Shown in pieces: positions 36,540 to 45,203 of a stretch of DNA of 64,000 nt. The position numbers and the translations under genes are program-made. Location of the stretch: contig OZ251464.1 of the NCBI GenBank assembly GCA_965242595.1, positions 62,001 to 126,000 on the forward strand, written 5' to 3'. Position 1 is the stretch's first letter; every line of letters starts with the position of its first letter. Origin of the DNA: SP197 sp965242595. Its GTDB lineage: Bacteria; Pseudomonadota; Alphaproteobacteria; SP197. Below the pieces are notes generated by a model. It did no database searches and was not told the origin of the DNA. It saw only the letters and a list, made by a program, of their open reading frames with translations.

Positions 36540-37259
36540 ATGAGCGTGCGCTTCGCCCTCTATTATCTGCCCGCCGCCGGCAGCCCGCTGGCGCGCTTTG
36601 CCGCCGCCTGGCTGGGGCCGCGCGCGCCGGGGCGGCTGGCCGGCATCGACGCCGCCTGGCAGCGGCGCCTGACCGCCGCGCCGGCGCTTTACGGCCTGCA
36701 CGCGACGCTGAAGCCGCCCTTTCGCCTGGCGCCGGGCCGCAACCGGGCGGGGCTGGAACGGGCGCTGCGAACCCTGGCCGCCGGACTGGCGGCCTTTCCG
36801 GCGCCGCCGCTGCGGCTGGCCTCCCTGGGCGGGTTCCTGGCGCTGGTGCTTCAGCGGCCCTCGCCGGCGATGGCCAGGCTGGCGGCTGCCTGCGTGGCCA
36901 GCCTGGACGGCTTCCGCGCCCCGCCCCTGCCGGAGGAGGTGGCGCGGCGCAGCGTCGGCCTGGACGCCAGGCAGGAAGCCTTGCTGGCGCGCTGGGGCTA
37001 TCCCTATGTCATGGACGCCTTTCGCTTCCACATCACGCTGACTTGCCGCCTGGGGGGGGCGGAACGGGCGGCGGCGCGGGCGGCGCTGGCCCCCCATGTG
37101 GCGCCGCTATGCGGGCGGCCCTGGGCCATGACCGAGATCGCGCTGATGCGCCAGACCGCCCCCGGCGCGCCATTCCAGGGCATAGGCCGCTACCGGCTGA
37201 CGGGAAGGGGGCGGCGGACCGGCGAGGCCATCCTTCAGGCAGCCACTTTCCGGCCATGA
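36540..37259 (+). CDS. DUF1045 protein (2H phosphoesterase-like, phosphonate-associated)
   Basis: A 239-residue protein with the two H-x-T-L-type motifs of 2H phosphoesterases: GLHATLKPPFRLAP near residue 47 and FRFHITLTCRLG near residue 165. DUF1045 genes regularly travel with C-P lyase (phn) genes and may act on cyclic phosphate intermediates, as PhnP-type enzymes do. The phnG-M cluster begins 5 kb away on the other strand, so the link here is at neighbourhood level only. The start is an ATG overlapping no ribosome site that I can see. Confidence 0.82.
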   Translation: MSVRFALYYLPAAGSPLARFAAAWLGPRAPGRLAGIDAAWQRRLTAAPALYGLHATLKPPFRLAPGRNRAGLERALRTLAAGLAAFPAPPLRLASLGGFLALVLQRPSPAMARLAAACVASLDGFRAPPLPEEVARRSVGLDARQEALLARWGYPYVMDAFRFHITLTCRLGGAERAAARAALAPHVAPLCGRPWAMTEIALMRQTAPGAPFQGIGRYRLTGRGRRTGEAILQAATFRP

Positions 37260-37579
37260 GGCCCCGCATCGCCCCCATCGACGCGCCGAATCCACCAGCG
37301 TCCGCGTTTGACATTCGGGCGCTGTTCCTGGGATGTGCCCCTTGCGGAGCGCGGCGTCCGGCCTCATCGAGACGGGGAAGCGAGCGCGTAGCGTTGGAGC
37401 ACAACGCTTCAGCCGCAAGATACTCCGAGCGGCGCGCCGTGCGCAGGCGCAGGACGAATTGCGCTCCCTTCGCAATCCATGGTGACAGCATTGAGGTCGG
37501 CGCGTGCAGCGGCGGCGCGGGTGGAACCTTCGAGGCGCCCCGTGGCAGCATCTATGACAACCCGAATGGAGACCGGCCC
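37260..37579 (+). promoter_or_regulatory. Intergenic region with a short dyad upstream of the Ala-rich protein
   Basis: A 320-base stretch without a convincing gene. AGCGTTG (37390-37396) and CAACGCT (37402-37408) form a perfect 7-bp inverted repeat with a five-base spacer, a possible operator or hairpin. A GGAGA site seven bases before the ATG at 37580 is the likely ribosome site. Nothing else recognisable. Confidence 0.4.
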
Positions 37580-38206
37580 ATGAAGCGACAACTGGCGGCG
37601 ATGCTTACAGCGGCGATGCTTGCGGCGGCCCCGTTCGGCACGGCGAAGGCGCAAAGCGACGCGGCGGTGGCAGCGAAGCTGGCGACGAAAGTGGAATCAA
37701 TGGCGACGGCGGCGGCGCTTGCGGCGGCGGTGGCGGATGGCTTGCTGGTAGCGGGCGAGCACGAATCGGCGAGCGCGGCGCTTGCGGCGGCGGCGAAGCT
37801 GGCGGCGATGGCGGAAGAGGCGGCGCTTGCGGCGGAAGAGGCGGCGGAAGAGGCGGCGGCGGAAGCGGCAAGGTGGGCGAAAGACGCGGCGGCGGAGATG
37901 GCGAAAGCGGCGGTGGCCGCGGCGGACGGCGAGGCGAAAGCGGCAGCGGCGGCGGAAGGCGAGGCGCAATGGGCGGCAGCGAAACTGGCGGCGGCGCAGC
38001 TGACGACGGTGGCCAACCTGGCGGAAACAGCGGCGAAAAGGACGGCGAAAGTGGCGGAGGCGCTTGCGGCGGCGCTGTGGATGGCGAAAGTGGCGGCCCT
38101 GTCGGCGGAAGCGGTGGAAGCAGCGGCGGCGGCGGACGCGGCGGCCATGTTGGCGGCAGCGGGCGCGGCGGCGGAAGCAGCAGTGGAAGCGGCGAAACGC
38201 CTATGA
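37580..38206 (+). CDS. Secreted, extremely Ala-rich helical repeat protein
   Basis: A 208-residue product with a clear signal peptide (MKRQLAAMLTAAMLAAAPFG followed by TAKAQS, cleavage likely after AKA). The mature part is about half alanine with regularly spaced Lys, Glu, Asp and occasional Met/Leu, e.g. AAKLAAMAEEAALAAEEAAEE, predicting one long amphipathic or coiled helix with irregular 7/11-type spacing. Alanine is almost always encoded GCG, so the DNA is a near-GCG/GCGGAA repeat and the other frames are open too (Gly-rich on plus, Pro/Arg-rich on minus). The signal peptide in this frame alone argues that it is the real one. Function unknown; periplasmic or surface structural role is a guess. 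Confidence 0.65.
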   Translation: MKRQLAAMLTAAMLAAAPFGTAKAQSDAAVAAKLATKVESMATAAALAAAVADGLLVAGEHESASAALAAAAKLAAMAEEAALAAEEAAEEAAAEAARWAKDAAAEMAKAAVAAADGEAKAAAAAEGEAQWAAAKLAAAQLTTVANLAETAAKRTAKVAEALAAALWMAKVAALSAEAVEAAAAADAAAMLAAAGAAAEAAVEAAKRL

Positions 38207-38362
38207 CGGCGACGCTGGGGGCGCCCTGGGGCGGCCCCTGGCGGCCTTCTGGGGCAATGCTGGCGCCGACGCGGCGGCGGACATTCCCGCGGCGGGGCCG
38301 ATCCCCTATGATCGCGCCCGCGGCCCGCCATGGCAGGGGGCCAGCGCGCCGGGGAGGCAGCC

Positions 38363-38893
38363 GTGAACGATATCGTCGCCAGGATGGATGCCTTCAGGCG
38401 CTTCGTCGCCTGCGACCCGCCCGTTCATGGCGGGCTGGGGATGCGGCCCGAACTGGTGGGGCTGGCCAGCGACGACGAGCGGCTGTGGGTGAAAATCGAC
38501 AGCCAGGTTTGGTATCGGCCGCTGTTCTTCGACATGACGACCGGTTCCCATTGCGAGATTCTCCGGGTGCGGCGGGGCGGGGTGCTGGGTCGCCACCGCC
38601 ATCCGACGCCGGTGCATGGCTTCGTGCTGGAGGGGCGCTGGCGCTATCTGGAACACGCCTGGGTGGCCGAGGCGGGCAGCTATGTTTTCGAGCCGCCGGG
38701 CGAGGAGCACACGCTGACCGTCGATGAGGGCGAGATGCGGACCTTCTTCTATGTCGATGGGCCGGTGCTCTATGTCGATGACGACGACCGCGTCATTCAT
38801 GTCGAGGACAATCTGGGCCTTGTCCGCCAGTGCCGCCAGCATTTCGAGAAGGTGGGCCTGGGCGCCGATTTCGTGGACCAGCTGATCCGCTAG
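38363..38893 (+). CDS. Cupin of the 2,4'-dihydroxyacetophenone dioxygenase family
   Basis: A 176-residue single-domain cupin. Metal ligands appear in GRHRHPTPVHGFVLEGRWRYLEH and PPGEEHTLTV, and the C-terminus VGLGADFVDQLIR matches the family that includes 2,4'-dihydroxyacetophenone dioxygenase, which cleaves a C-C bond with iron and oxygen. Many members act on other substrates. The GTG start at 38363 has GGGGAGG six bases upstream, better than the upstream ATG at 38330. Single gene between the Ala-rich protein and chrA. Confidence 0.82.
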   Translation: MNDIVARMDAFRRFVACDPPVHGGLGMRPELVGLASDDERLWVKIDSQVWYRPLFFDMTTGSHCEILRVRRGGVLGRHRHPTPVHGFVLEGRWRYLEHAWVAEAGSYVFEPPGEEHTLTVDEGEMRTFFYVDGPVLYVDDDDRVIHVEDNLGLVRQCRQHFEKVGLGADFVDQLIR

Positions 38894-38943
38894 CGCGGGA
38901 GAGCGCGGCGGCCATCCTGCGGGCGCAGAGACCGCCGCGAACC

Positions 38944-40179
38944 CTACCCCGCCAACGCCTCCCCGGCCCATCCAGCCAGGGCGCCCAGCAGCACCACCAG
39001 CCAGGGGGGCAGCTTCCAGGAGGCCAGCAGCGCGAAGGCGGCGAGCACGAGGACAAAATCGCCGGCCGAGCGGACGGCGCCGGTCCACACCGGATCGTAG
39101 AGGGCGGCGAGAAGAAGGCCGACGACGGCGGCATCGATGCCCAGCATCGCCCGCCGCGCCGGCCCCAGGCGGCGCAGCGCATTCCAGAACGGCAGGGCGC
39201 CGACGACCAGCAGGAAGGACGGCGCAAAGATGGCGCCGAGGCAGATGAGCCCTCCCACCCAGCCCGCCGGCGGCGTTTCCATCGCCGCTCCCAGATAGGC
39301 GGCGAAGGTGAAAAGCGGCCCCGGCACCGCCTGAGCGGCGCCGTATCCGGCGAGAAAGGTATCTGCCGGCACCCAGCCCGGCGACACCACCTCCGCTTCC
39401 AGCAATGGCAGCACCACATGCCCGCCGCCGAACACCAGGGCGCCGGACCGGTAGAAGCTGTCTGCGAGCGCGAGAGCCTGCGAGGGCAGGAGCGCGGCGA
39501 GAAGAGGGAGGGAAACGAGCAGAACGAAGAACAGGGCCAGCGCAGCCACCGCCATCCCCACCCCCGGCCCGGCGCGCGCCGATGCGGGCGGGGCAGGGTC
39601 TTCGACACGCAGCCACAGCAGCCCGGCCAGCCCTCCGGCGGCGATGACGGCGAGCTGGACAGGAGGGCCGCCGATGGCGAGCACGACCGCGGCCGCGGCC
39701 GCCGCGACGGTGACGCGGGGAGGATCGGGGCACAGCGTTTTCGCCATGCCCAACAGCGCCTGGGCCACCACCGCCACCACCACCGCCGCGAGGCCGCGCA
39801 GCAGGCCGGCCGGAATGTCGTTTTCGAACGCGACGACCCCGTAGCCCAGCGCGACCAGCGCGACCGCCGACGGCGCGGTGAAGCCCAGCCAGGCCGCGAA
39901 GGCACCGGCAAGGCCGGCCCTGGTGAAGCCGATGCCGATCCCGACCTGGCTCGACGTGGGGCCGGGCAGCATCTGGCACAGGGCGACGAGGTCCCCATAG
40001 CCGCGTTCGTCCATCCAGCCCCGGCGGACCACGAACGCCTGGCGGAAATAGCCGATATGGGCGAGAGGGCCGCCGAAGGAGGTGAGGCCGAGGGCGAGGA
40101 AGGCACGGAAGACGGTGCCCGCCGGGCGCCATTTTGCGAGGCGCCCGCAAGGGCCGGAGGACGAGCGGTTCGGTTCCAT
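38944..40179 (-). CDS. chrA: Chromate transporter ChrA (two CHR domains)
   Basis: A 411-residue inner-membrane protein with two homologous CHR halves. The first half shows FLALGLTSFGGPLAHIGYFR, LCQMLPGPTSSQVGIGIG; the second SFYRSGALVFGGGHVVLPLLE and AAQAVPGPLFTFAAYLG. ChrA proteins export chromate, driven by proton motive force, though relatives may move other anions. The ATG at 40179 is preceded by GGGAGG. No chrB regulator nearby. Confidence 0.93.
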   Translation of the reverse strand: MEPNRSSSGPCGRLAKWRPAGTVFRAFLALGLTSFGGPLAHIGYFRQAFVVRRGWMDERGYGDLVALCQMLPGPTSSQVGIGIGFTRAGLAGAFAAWLGFTAPSAVALVALGYGVVAFENDIPAGLLRGLAAVVVAVVAQALLGMAKTLCPDPPRVTVAAAAAAVVLAIGGPPVQLAVIAAGGLAGLLWLRVEDPAPPASARAGPGVGMAVAALALFFVLLVSLPLLAALLPSQALALADSFYRSGALVFGGGHVVLPLLEAEVVSPGWVPADTFLAGYGAAQAVPGPLFTFAAYLGAAMETPPAGWVGGLICLGAIFAPSFLLVVGALPFWNALRRLGPARRAMLGIDAAVVGLLLAALYDPVWTGAVRSAGDFVLVLAAFALLASWKLPPWLVVLLGALAGWAGEALAG

Positions 40180-40293
40180 TCGCAGCCTCCCGCCGGGCGC
40201 GGCCACCGGGGCGCAGGGGGCGCAGGCCGGCATGGTGCATCGTTCTTCCAGACACCCCGCCATGCGGCGGTGGGCCCGTTCCGTAGCGGCCGA

Positions 40294-40860
40294 TCAGCCC
40301 GGAAGGCGGCCGGTCAGCTGTGCGACGACCGCCATCGCCTGCGCCAGGGCGCCACCCCACGGCCGCAGCCATGGGGGCTCTTTCCCAGGAACGACGTGAA
40401 GCCATGCGGTATCTCTTCCCCCGCGCCCGCCATGTTGGGAGGCGATGGCGCCGCTTTGCCACCGCTCCATGACGACCTTCTTGGGAAGCGCTCAGCAGCG
40501 CACATCGAACGGGCCGATCCCGAGGCATAGGACAAAGGCATAGTCCTGATCCCTCAATTGCTGGAATTTGTATGCGCCACTCGCCCAAAGCAGGCTGGAC
40601 TTGATCTCGACGCGCACACCGTCCACGAGTCGGTCCGCCTCTGAATCCGGGGCGCGGGCCACCTTGAACCCCTTGGATACCAGGAAACCGGAAACAAGCT
40701 GTTCGCATATGGCGCCTTTCTGCCTGGATGGGCGACGTCTGATCCACGCGAACGGGCTTTCCTGCCAAGCCTCTTCTCCCTGGTCATATGTCTTTTGGAG
40801 CGCTTGCGAAGCATGGGCCAGCATGCGCACATCCCGGTCGGCGATCTCAGGCATCCGCAT
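40294..40860 (-). pseudogene. Restriction endonuclease interrupted by an in-frame TGA
   Basis: Starting at an ATG at 40860 (or 40854) inside the end of the methyltransferase gene, the frame encodes EIADRDVRMLAHASQALQ, a PD-(D/E)xK-type core (DRLVDGVRVEIKSS) and FQQLRDQDYAFVLCLGIGPF, then meets TGA at 40494-40492. The same frame stays open for 65 more codons to a TGA at 40294, encoding ALPKKVVMERW, HGGRGGRDTAWLHVVPGKEP and WLRPWGGALAQA, which looks like the rest of the same enzyme. From memory of relatives the interrupted position is a Trp, so TGG to TGA is the simplest reading. Partner of the methyltransferase just upstream. Confidence 0.7.
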
Positions 40861-41707
40861 CGCCCCTGCATGAGGAAGGATCGTCCACAAAACGAGGGGC
40901 GGCGAAGGCCAGGCGTCGCTTCATCACCCGGATGGCCTCGGGGTTGTTGTCGATCAGGACGGCGCTGCGGCCGGCGCGAAGGGCCGCTTCCCCGGTGGTG
41001 CCGCTGCCGGCGAAGAAATCGAGCACACGGGCGCCGGGGCGGGAATGCACGCGCACGATGCGATTCAGGATCGCCAGCGGTTTCTGGGTGGGATAGCCGG
41101 TCTTTTCCTTGCCGTTGGGGCTGACCACGGTCTGCCACCAGACATCGGTGGGCGTCTTGCCGCGGGCCGCCTTTTCCGGCCCCACCAGGCCGGGGGCCAG
41201 ATAGGGGATGCGGTCGATGTCGTCGTAGTTATAGACATAATCTTCCGGGTTTTTGGCATAGAACAGGATGGTGTCGTGCTTGGGCGACCAGCGACGCCTG
41301 GACCGGGCGCCGTAGTCGTAGGCCCAGACGATCTCGTTCAGGAACGAACGGCGCCCGAAGATGCCATCCAGCATAACCTTGCAGTAATGCGCCTCCCGGT
41401 AATCGATATGGAAAAAGAACGATCCGTCCGGGCTCAGCAGCCGCCAGGCCTCGCGCAGCCGGGGCTCCAGAAAGGCGAGATAATCGTCGAAGCTGTCTGC
41501 GAAGGCCGATGTGCCCAGGGGGACGGTTCGATAGCGCCGGCCCTGATATCCGGTGCGGTCGCCCCCGGCGTCGCGGATGGTTCGGATGCGCGTTCTGGCC
41601 TGGGTGCGGCCGGTGTTGAACGGCGGATCGATATAGATCAGATCGAAGGATTGCGACGGCAGCTGCGGCAGAATCGCCAGGTTGTCGCCGAAACGGACGG
41701 TCAGCAC
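40847..41707 (-). CDS. DNA methyltransferase (beta-type adenine/cytosine N-methyltransferase)
   Basis: Amino-methyltransferase with motif IV DLIYIDPPFNTG near the N-terminus and motif I VLDFFAGSGTTGEAALRAG near the C-terminus (beta order). HIDYREAHYCKVMLDGIFG, WAYDYGARSRRRW and YPTQKPLAILNRIV fit site-specific type II modification enzymes. The frame is open to an ATG at 41764 within phnM, but I prefer GTG at 41707 (286 residues) because GGGGCAGG precedes it and homology begins there. It probably protects against the adjoining, now interrupted, endonuclease. Confidence 0.88.
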   Translation of the reverse strand: MLTVRFGDNLAILPQLPSQSFDLIYIDPPFNTGRTQARTRIRTIRDAGGDRTGYQGRRYRTVPLGTSAFADSFDDYLAFLEPRLREAWRLLSPDGSFFFHIDYREAHYCKVMLDGIFGRRSFLNEIVWAYDYGARSRRRWSPKHDTILFYAKNPEDYVYNYDDIDRIPYLAPGLVGPEKAARGKTPTDVWWQTVVSPNGKEKTGYPTQKPLAILNRIVRVHSRPGARVLDFFAGSGTTGEAALRAGRSAVLIDNNPEAIRVMKRRLAFAAPRFVDDPSSCRGDADA

Positions 41708-41723
41708 CGCGCCTGCCCCGGCC

Positions 41724-42866
41724 TCAATACACCCGCCGGCCCAGGCGCCAGACCGCGCGCACATCCGCCCGCCCGTCGTCGATCCTCATGCGCACCAGGT
41801 CGGCCGCCAGGCCCTCCTGGATGCGCCCGCGATCGTCCAGGCCGGCGATCCGGGCCGGGCGGTCGCTTACCGTCGCCACCGCCTGGGCCAGCGGCAGGCC
41901 GAAATCGTCGCTGGCCAGCACCAGCGCGCCCATCGCCAGAGACGACATGATGTAATCCGACATCAGCGCATCCAGCAGGCCGGCGCTGGCCAGATCGCCG
42001 GCCGCCACATTGCCGCTGTGGGAGCCGCCCCTGACCAGATTGGGCGCGCCCATCAGCACGGCGATGCCGCGCCGGTGGGCTTCGCGGGCGGCGGCTGCGG
42101 TGGTCGGGAACTCGGCGATGGCGATGCCCAGCCCCGCCGCCAGCGCGATATGGTCTTCCGTTTCGTCGTCATGGCTGGCCAGCGCGATGCCCCGGTCATG
42201 GGCGGCCGCCGCCACCTGCCGGCGCATGACGGGCGCCACCTCGCGGGAACGGCGCATGAGCTCCGCCAGCGCCCGGTCCGCCTCGGCGGGCGACATGCCC
42301 TGGACGCCGATCATCCAGGTATCGCGCAGATGGGAGGCATCCTTCATCTGGCGGTGGCCGGGGGCGTGGTCCATCACCGAGATCAGGGCGAGACGGTGGT
42401 TTTCCAGCCGCGGCTCCAGATAGCGCAGCACCTCCGGATCGGTGACCTCGCAGCGCAGATGCAGGCGGTGGTCGGCGCGCAGGCTGGCGGCGCGCGCTTC
42501 CAGGCCGGCCAGCATGGCGTCCAGAGCCTCCTCATGGGCGGGCCGGCCGGCCACCTGGCCGATGCAGACGGCATCGAACACGGTGGTGACGCCGGCTGCC
42601 ACCGTAACCGCATCGTGGGCGGCAGCGGCGGCCATGCCGTCCCAGAACACGCCGCGGCGCGGCTCCAGATGGTTTTCCAGATTGTCGCTGTGAAGGTCCA
42701 CCAGGCCGGGCAGCAGGTGGTCGCCTTCCAGATCGCGGGCCGAAGGCAGCGCCGAGCGGCCCTCGTCCACCCGCCGGATGCGCCCGTCCTTCACCGCCAC
42801 GCTGCCATGCAGCACCCGGTCGGCCAGCACGATGCGGCCGTTGGTGAAAATGCGCTCGTCGCTCAT
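41724..42866 (-). CDS. phnM: Alpha-D-ribose 1-methylphosphonate 5-triphosphate diphosphatase PhnM
   Basis: A 380-residue amidohydrolase-fold enzyme removing pyrophosphate from ribose 1-methylphosphonate 5-triphosphate in the C-P lyase pathway. Metal site block: LLPGLVDLHSDNLENHLEPR; also VMDHAPGHRQ, ALASHDDET, LMGAPNLVRGGSHSGN and ALVLASDDFG. The ATG overlaps the phnL stop (ATGA). Last gene of the phn operon. Confidence 0.95.
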   Translation of the reverse strand: MSDERIFTNGRIVLADRVLHGSVAVKDGRIRRVDEGRSALPSARDLEGDHLLPGLVDLHSDNLENHLEPRRGVFWDGMAAAAAHDAVTVAAGVTTVFDAVCIGQVAGRPAHEEALDAMLAGLEARAASLRADHRLHLRCEVTDPEVLRYLEPRLENHRLALISVMDHAPGHRQMKDASHLRDTWMIGVQGMSPAEADRALAELMRRSREVAPVMRRQVAAAAHDRGIALASHDDETEDHIALAAGLGIAIAEFPTTAAAAREAHRRGIAVLMGAPNLVRGGSHSGNVAAGDLASAGLLDALMSDYIMSSLAMGALVLASDDFGLPLAQAVATVSDRPARIAGLDDRGRIQEGLAADLVRMRIDDGRADVRAVWRLGRRVY

Positions 42867-43561
42867 GGCGCGGCCCGGAAGGAGGCGAGATCGAGCTGGC
42901 GGTCGGCGACGCGGCGGCGAACATCGTCGTCGTGGAAGATGCCGACGATGGCCGCCCCGCGCGCACGCGCTTCGCCGATCAGCTCCACTACCACGGCGCG
43001 GTTGGCGGCGTCGAGGGATGCGGTGGGTTCGTCCAGCAGCAGCACATCGCTGGCGACGACGAAGGCCGTGGCCAGGTTCACCCGCTGGCGTTCGCCGCCA
43101 GAGAAGGTGGCCGGCGCCAGGCCGTGAAGGGCCGCCCCGATATTCAGCCGCTCCAGCATGGCGGCGGCCAGACGGCGCGCCTCGCCGGGCGCGGTGCCCC
43201 GCCGCAGCGCCCGCCCGGCGACGATATCCAGGGCGGAAACGCGCGGTATGGCGCGCAGGAACTGGCTGACATGGGCGACGGCCTGGCGGCGCAACGCCAG
43301 CACGAGGCGGGGCGGGGCGGCGGCGACATCCACCATGGCCCCTTCATGGCGCAGCAGCGCCCGCCCGCGATCGGGCAGGCACTGGCCGTAGAGGATGCGC
43401 AGCAAGGTGGTTTTGCCCGTGCCCGAAGGGCCGGCCAGGGCCAGGCATTCGCCCGCCGCCACGGCGAAATCCAGGCCCGCGAACACCGGCAGCCGGGCCC
43501 CGCCCTGGAGATGGAGGAGATAGGTTTTGGCGAGGCCTTGCGCCGCCACCGCAGCCGTCAT
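42863..43561 (-). CDS. phnL: C-P lyase system ABC-type protein PhnL
   Basis: A 232-residue ABC ATPase-like protein needed with PhnG-H-I for the first step of C-P lyase. Walker A GPSGTGKTTLLRILYG, signature FSGGERQRVNLA, Walker B DVLLLDEPTASLD. The start ATG overlaps the phnK stop by ATGA, and its stop overlaps phnM. Confidence 0.94.
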   Translation of the reverse strand: MTAAVAAQGLAKTYLLHLQGGARLPVFAGLDFAVAAGECLALAGPSGTGKTTLLRILYGQCLPDRGRALLRHEGAMVDVAAAPPRLVLALRRQAVAHVSQFLRAIPRVSALDIVAGRALRRGTAPGEARRLAAAMLERLNIGAALHGLAPATFSGGERQRVNLATAFVVASDVLLLDEPTASLDAANRAVVVELIGEARARGAAIVGIFHDDDVRRRVADRQLDLASFRAAP

Positions 43562-44331
43562 GGTTGCAGCACCGAAGAGACCAGAAGCTGGGTGTGGGGA
43601 TGGTGCGGATCGTCGAGCACCCGGTCGGCCAGGCCCTGTTCCACCACCTCGCCCCGGCGCATCACCAGCAGCCGGTCGGCCAGCAGACGCGCCACCGCGA
43701 GATCGTGGGTGACGACCACGGCCGCCAGCCCCAGCTCCGCCACCAGGCCGCGCAACAGATCCAGCAGGCGGGCCTGGACGGAGACATCGAGGCCGCCGGT
43801 AGGTTCGTCCATGAACACCAGGCGGGGGCTGGCGATCAGGGCGCGGGCGATTTGCAGGCGCTGCTGCATGCCGCCAGAAAAGGCGCCGGGGCGCTCGTCC
43901 ATGCGGGCCGTGTCCAGCTCCACCCGTTCCAGCCAGCGGGCGACTTCGGCGCGGATGGCGCCGTATCGGTTCCATCCGGCGGCCATCAGGCTTTCGCCGA
44001 CATTGCCGCCGGCGCTAACGTCGAAGCGCAAGGCGGCGGCGGCATTCTGCGCCACGAAGCCCCAGTGCTGCCGCATCAGCCGGCGCCGTTCCGGCTCTGC
44101 CAGCCGCCAGATATCGACCGCATCGCCACCCGGCGGGCGATAGAGCACCTGCCCGGAGGTGGGCGCCAGGGCACCGGCAAGGCAGTTCAGCAGCGTCGTC
44201 TTGCCCGACCCCGATTCGCCGACCACCCCCAGCACCTCGCCGCCGTGAAGGCAAAAGCCGATATCGCGGCAGGCCACCACCCGCCCGAAACGGCGCCCGA
44301 GCGCCAGGGCCTGGAGCAGCGGCGCCGTCAC
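43558..44331 (-). CDS. phnK: C-P lyase system ABC-type protein PhnK
   Basis: A 257-residue ABC protein that docks on the PhnGHIJ core. Walker A GESGSGKTTLLNCLAG, the PhnK-type FVAQNAAAALRFDVSAGGN, signature FSGGMQQRLQIAR and Walker B RLVFMDEPTGGLDVSVQ. The GTG start overlaps the phnJ stop (GTGA). Confidence 0.94.
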   Translation of the reverse strand: MTAPLLQALALGRRFGRVVACRDIGFCLHGGEVLGVVGESGSGKTTLLNCLAGALAPTSGQVLYRPPGGDAVDIWRLAEPERRRLMRQHWGFVAQNAAAALRFDVSAGGNVGESLMAAGWNRYGAIRAEVARWLERVELDTARMDERPGAFSGGMQQRLQIARALIASPRLVFMDEPTGGLDVSVQARLLDLLRGLVAELGLAAVVVTHDLAVARLLADRLLVMRRGEVVEQGLADRVLDDPHHPHTQLLVSSVLQP

Positions 44332-45203
44332 GGCGCGGCCGGGCCGGCGGAGCGGCGGCGGCAATGGTCGCTGTCGGAGCACACGAACATGCGCCCGCCC
44401 CGATCGTCGATGACGATCTCGTCCAGGAAGCTGTCGCCGGCCCCGCACAGGCTGCAAACGCCATCGTGGCGGCGGGGGCGGAAGGGGCGGTCGTCGAAGG
44501 CCAGGCTTTCGACCCGCGTGTGGGGCGGGATGGCATAGAGCCGCTTTTCCCGCCCGGCACCGAACAGCTGTAAGGCCGCCATATCCGCCATCTTCGGATT
44601 GTCGAAGCCGGGGATGGGCGAGGGCGAGGCCAGATAGCGCCCGTCCACCATGACCGGATGATCGTAGGAGACGGCATCCTCGCCCCAGCGGGCGATGTCT
44701 TCGTAAAGCCGCAGATGGACGATGCCGTATTCCGACCAGGCATGCAGCTTGCGGCTTTCGCTCTCGCGCGGCTCCAGGGTGCGCAGCGGTTCGGGGATGG
44801 GCACCTGATAGACCAGGATCTGGCCGCTGTGGAGCGGCAGTTCGGGGATGCGGTGGCGGGTCTGGATCACGGTGGCGGCGGCGGTGTCTTCGGTGGTGGC
44901 GATGGCGGCGACGCGGGCGAAAAAGCGGCGGATGGAGACCGCGTTGGTGGTGTCGTCGGCGCCCTGGTCGATCACCTTGAGCCGGTCGTCGGGGCCGATA
45001 ATGGCGGCGGTGACCTGGATGCCGCCCGTGCCCCAACCGTAGGGCAGCGGCATTTCGCGGCTGCCGAAGGGCACCTGGCAGCCCGGCACCGCCACCGCCT
45101 TCAGCAGGGCGCGGCGGATCATGCGCTTGGTGTCCTCGTCGAGATAGGCGAAGTTCCAGGCTGGATCGTCGGCCCGGGCGCCGGGGCGCTTTGAAGGGGT
45201 CAC
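44328..45203 (-). CDS. phnJ: Alpha-D-ribose 1-methylphosphonate 5-phosphate C-P lyase PhnJ
   Basis: The radical-SAM-like catalytic subunit that breaks the C-P bond and releases methane or another alkane. The C-terminal cysteines C250, C253, C275 and C281 have the spacing C-x2-C-x21-C-x5-C expected for its iron-sulfur site. Other blocks: FAYLDEDTKRMIRRALLKAVAVPG, PLPYGWGTGGIQVTAAI, DQGADDTTNAVSIR. GTG start overlapping the phnI stop. Confidence 0.96.
   Translation of the reverse strand: MTPSKRPGARADDPAWNFAYLDEDTKRMIRRALLKAVAVPGCQVPFGSREMPLPYGWGTGGIQVTAAIIGPDDRLKVIDQGADDTTNAVSIRRFFARVAAIATTEDTAAATVIQTRHRIPELPLHSGQILVYQVPIPEPLRTLEPRESESRKLHAWSEYGIVHLRLYEDIARWGEDAVSYDHPVMVDGRYLASPSPIPGFDNPKMADMAALQLFGAGREKRLYAIPPHTRVESLAFDDRPFRPRRHDGVCSLCGAGDSFLDEIVIDDRGGRMFVCSDSDHCRRRSAGPAAP

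Noticed and set aside
37873..38727. Gly-rich and Pro/Arg-rich open frames over the Ala-rich gene
   Set aside because: They arise from the GCG repeat composition; only the chosen frame has a signal peptide and ribosome site.
40492..40494. TGA read as selenocysteine in the restriction endonuclease
   Set aside because: The position is expected to be Trp and not a redox site, and the hairpin after it is short. Kept as a low-probability alternative in the findings.
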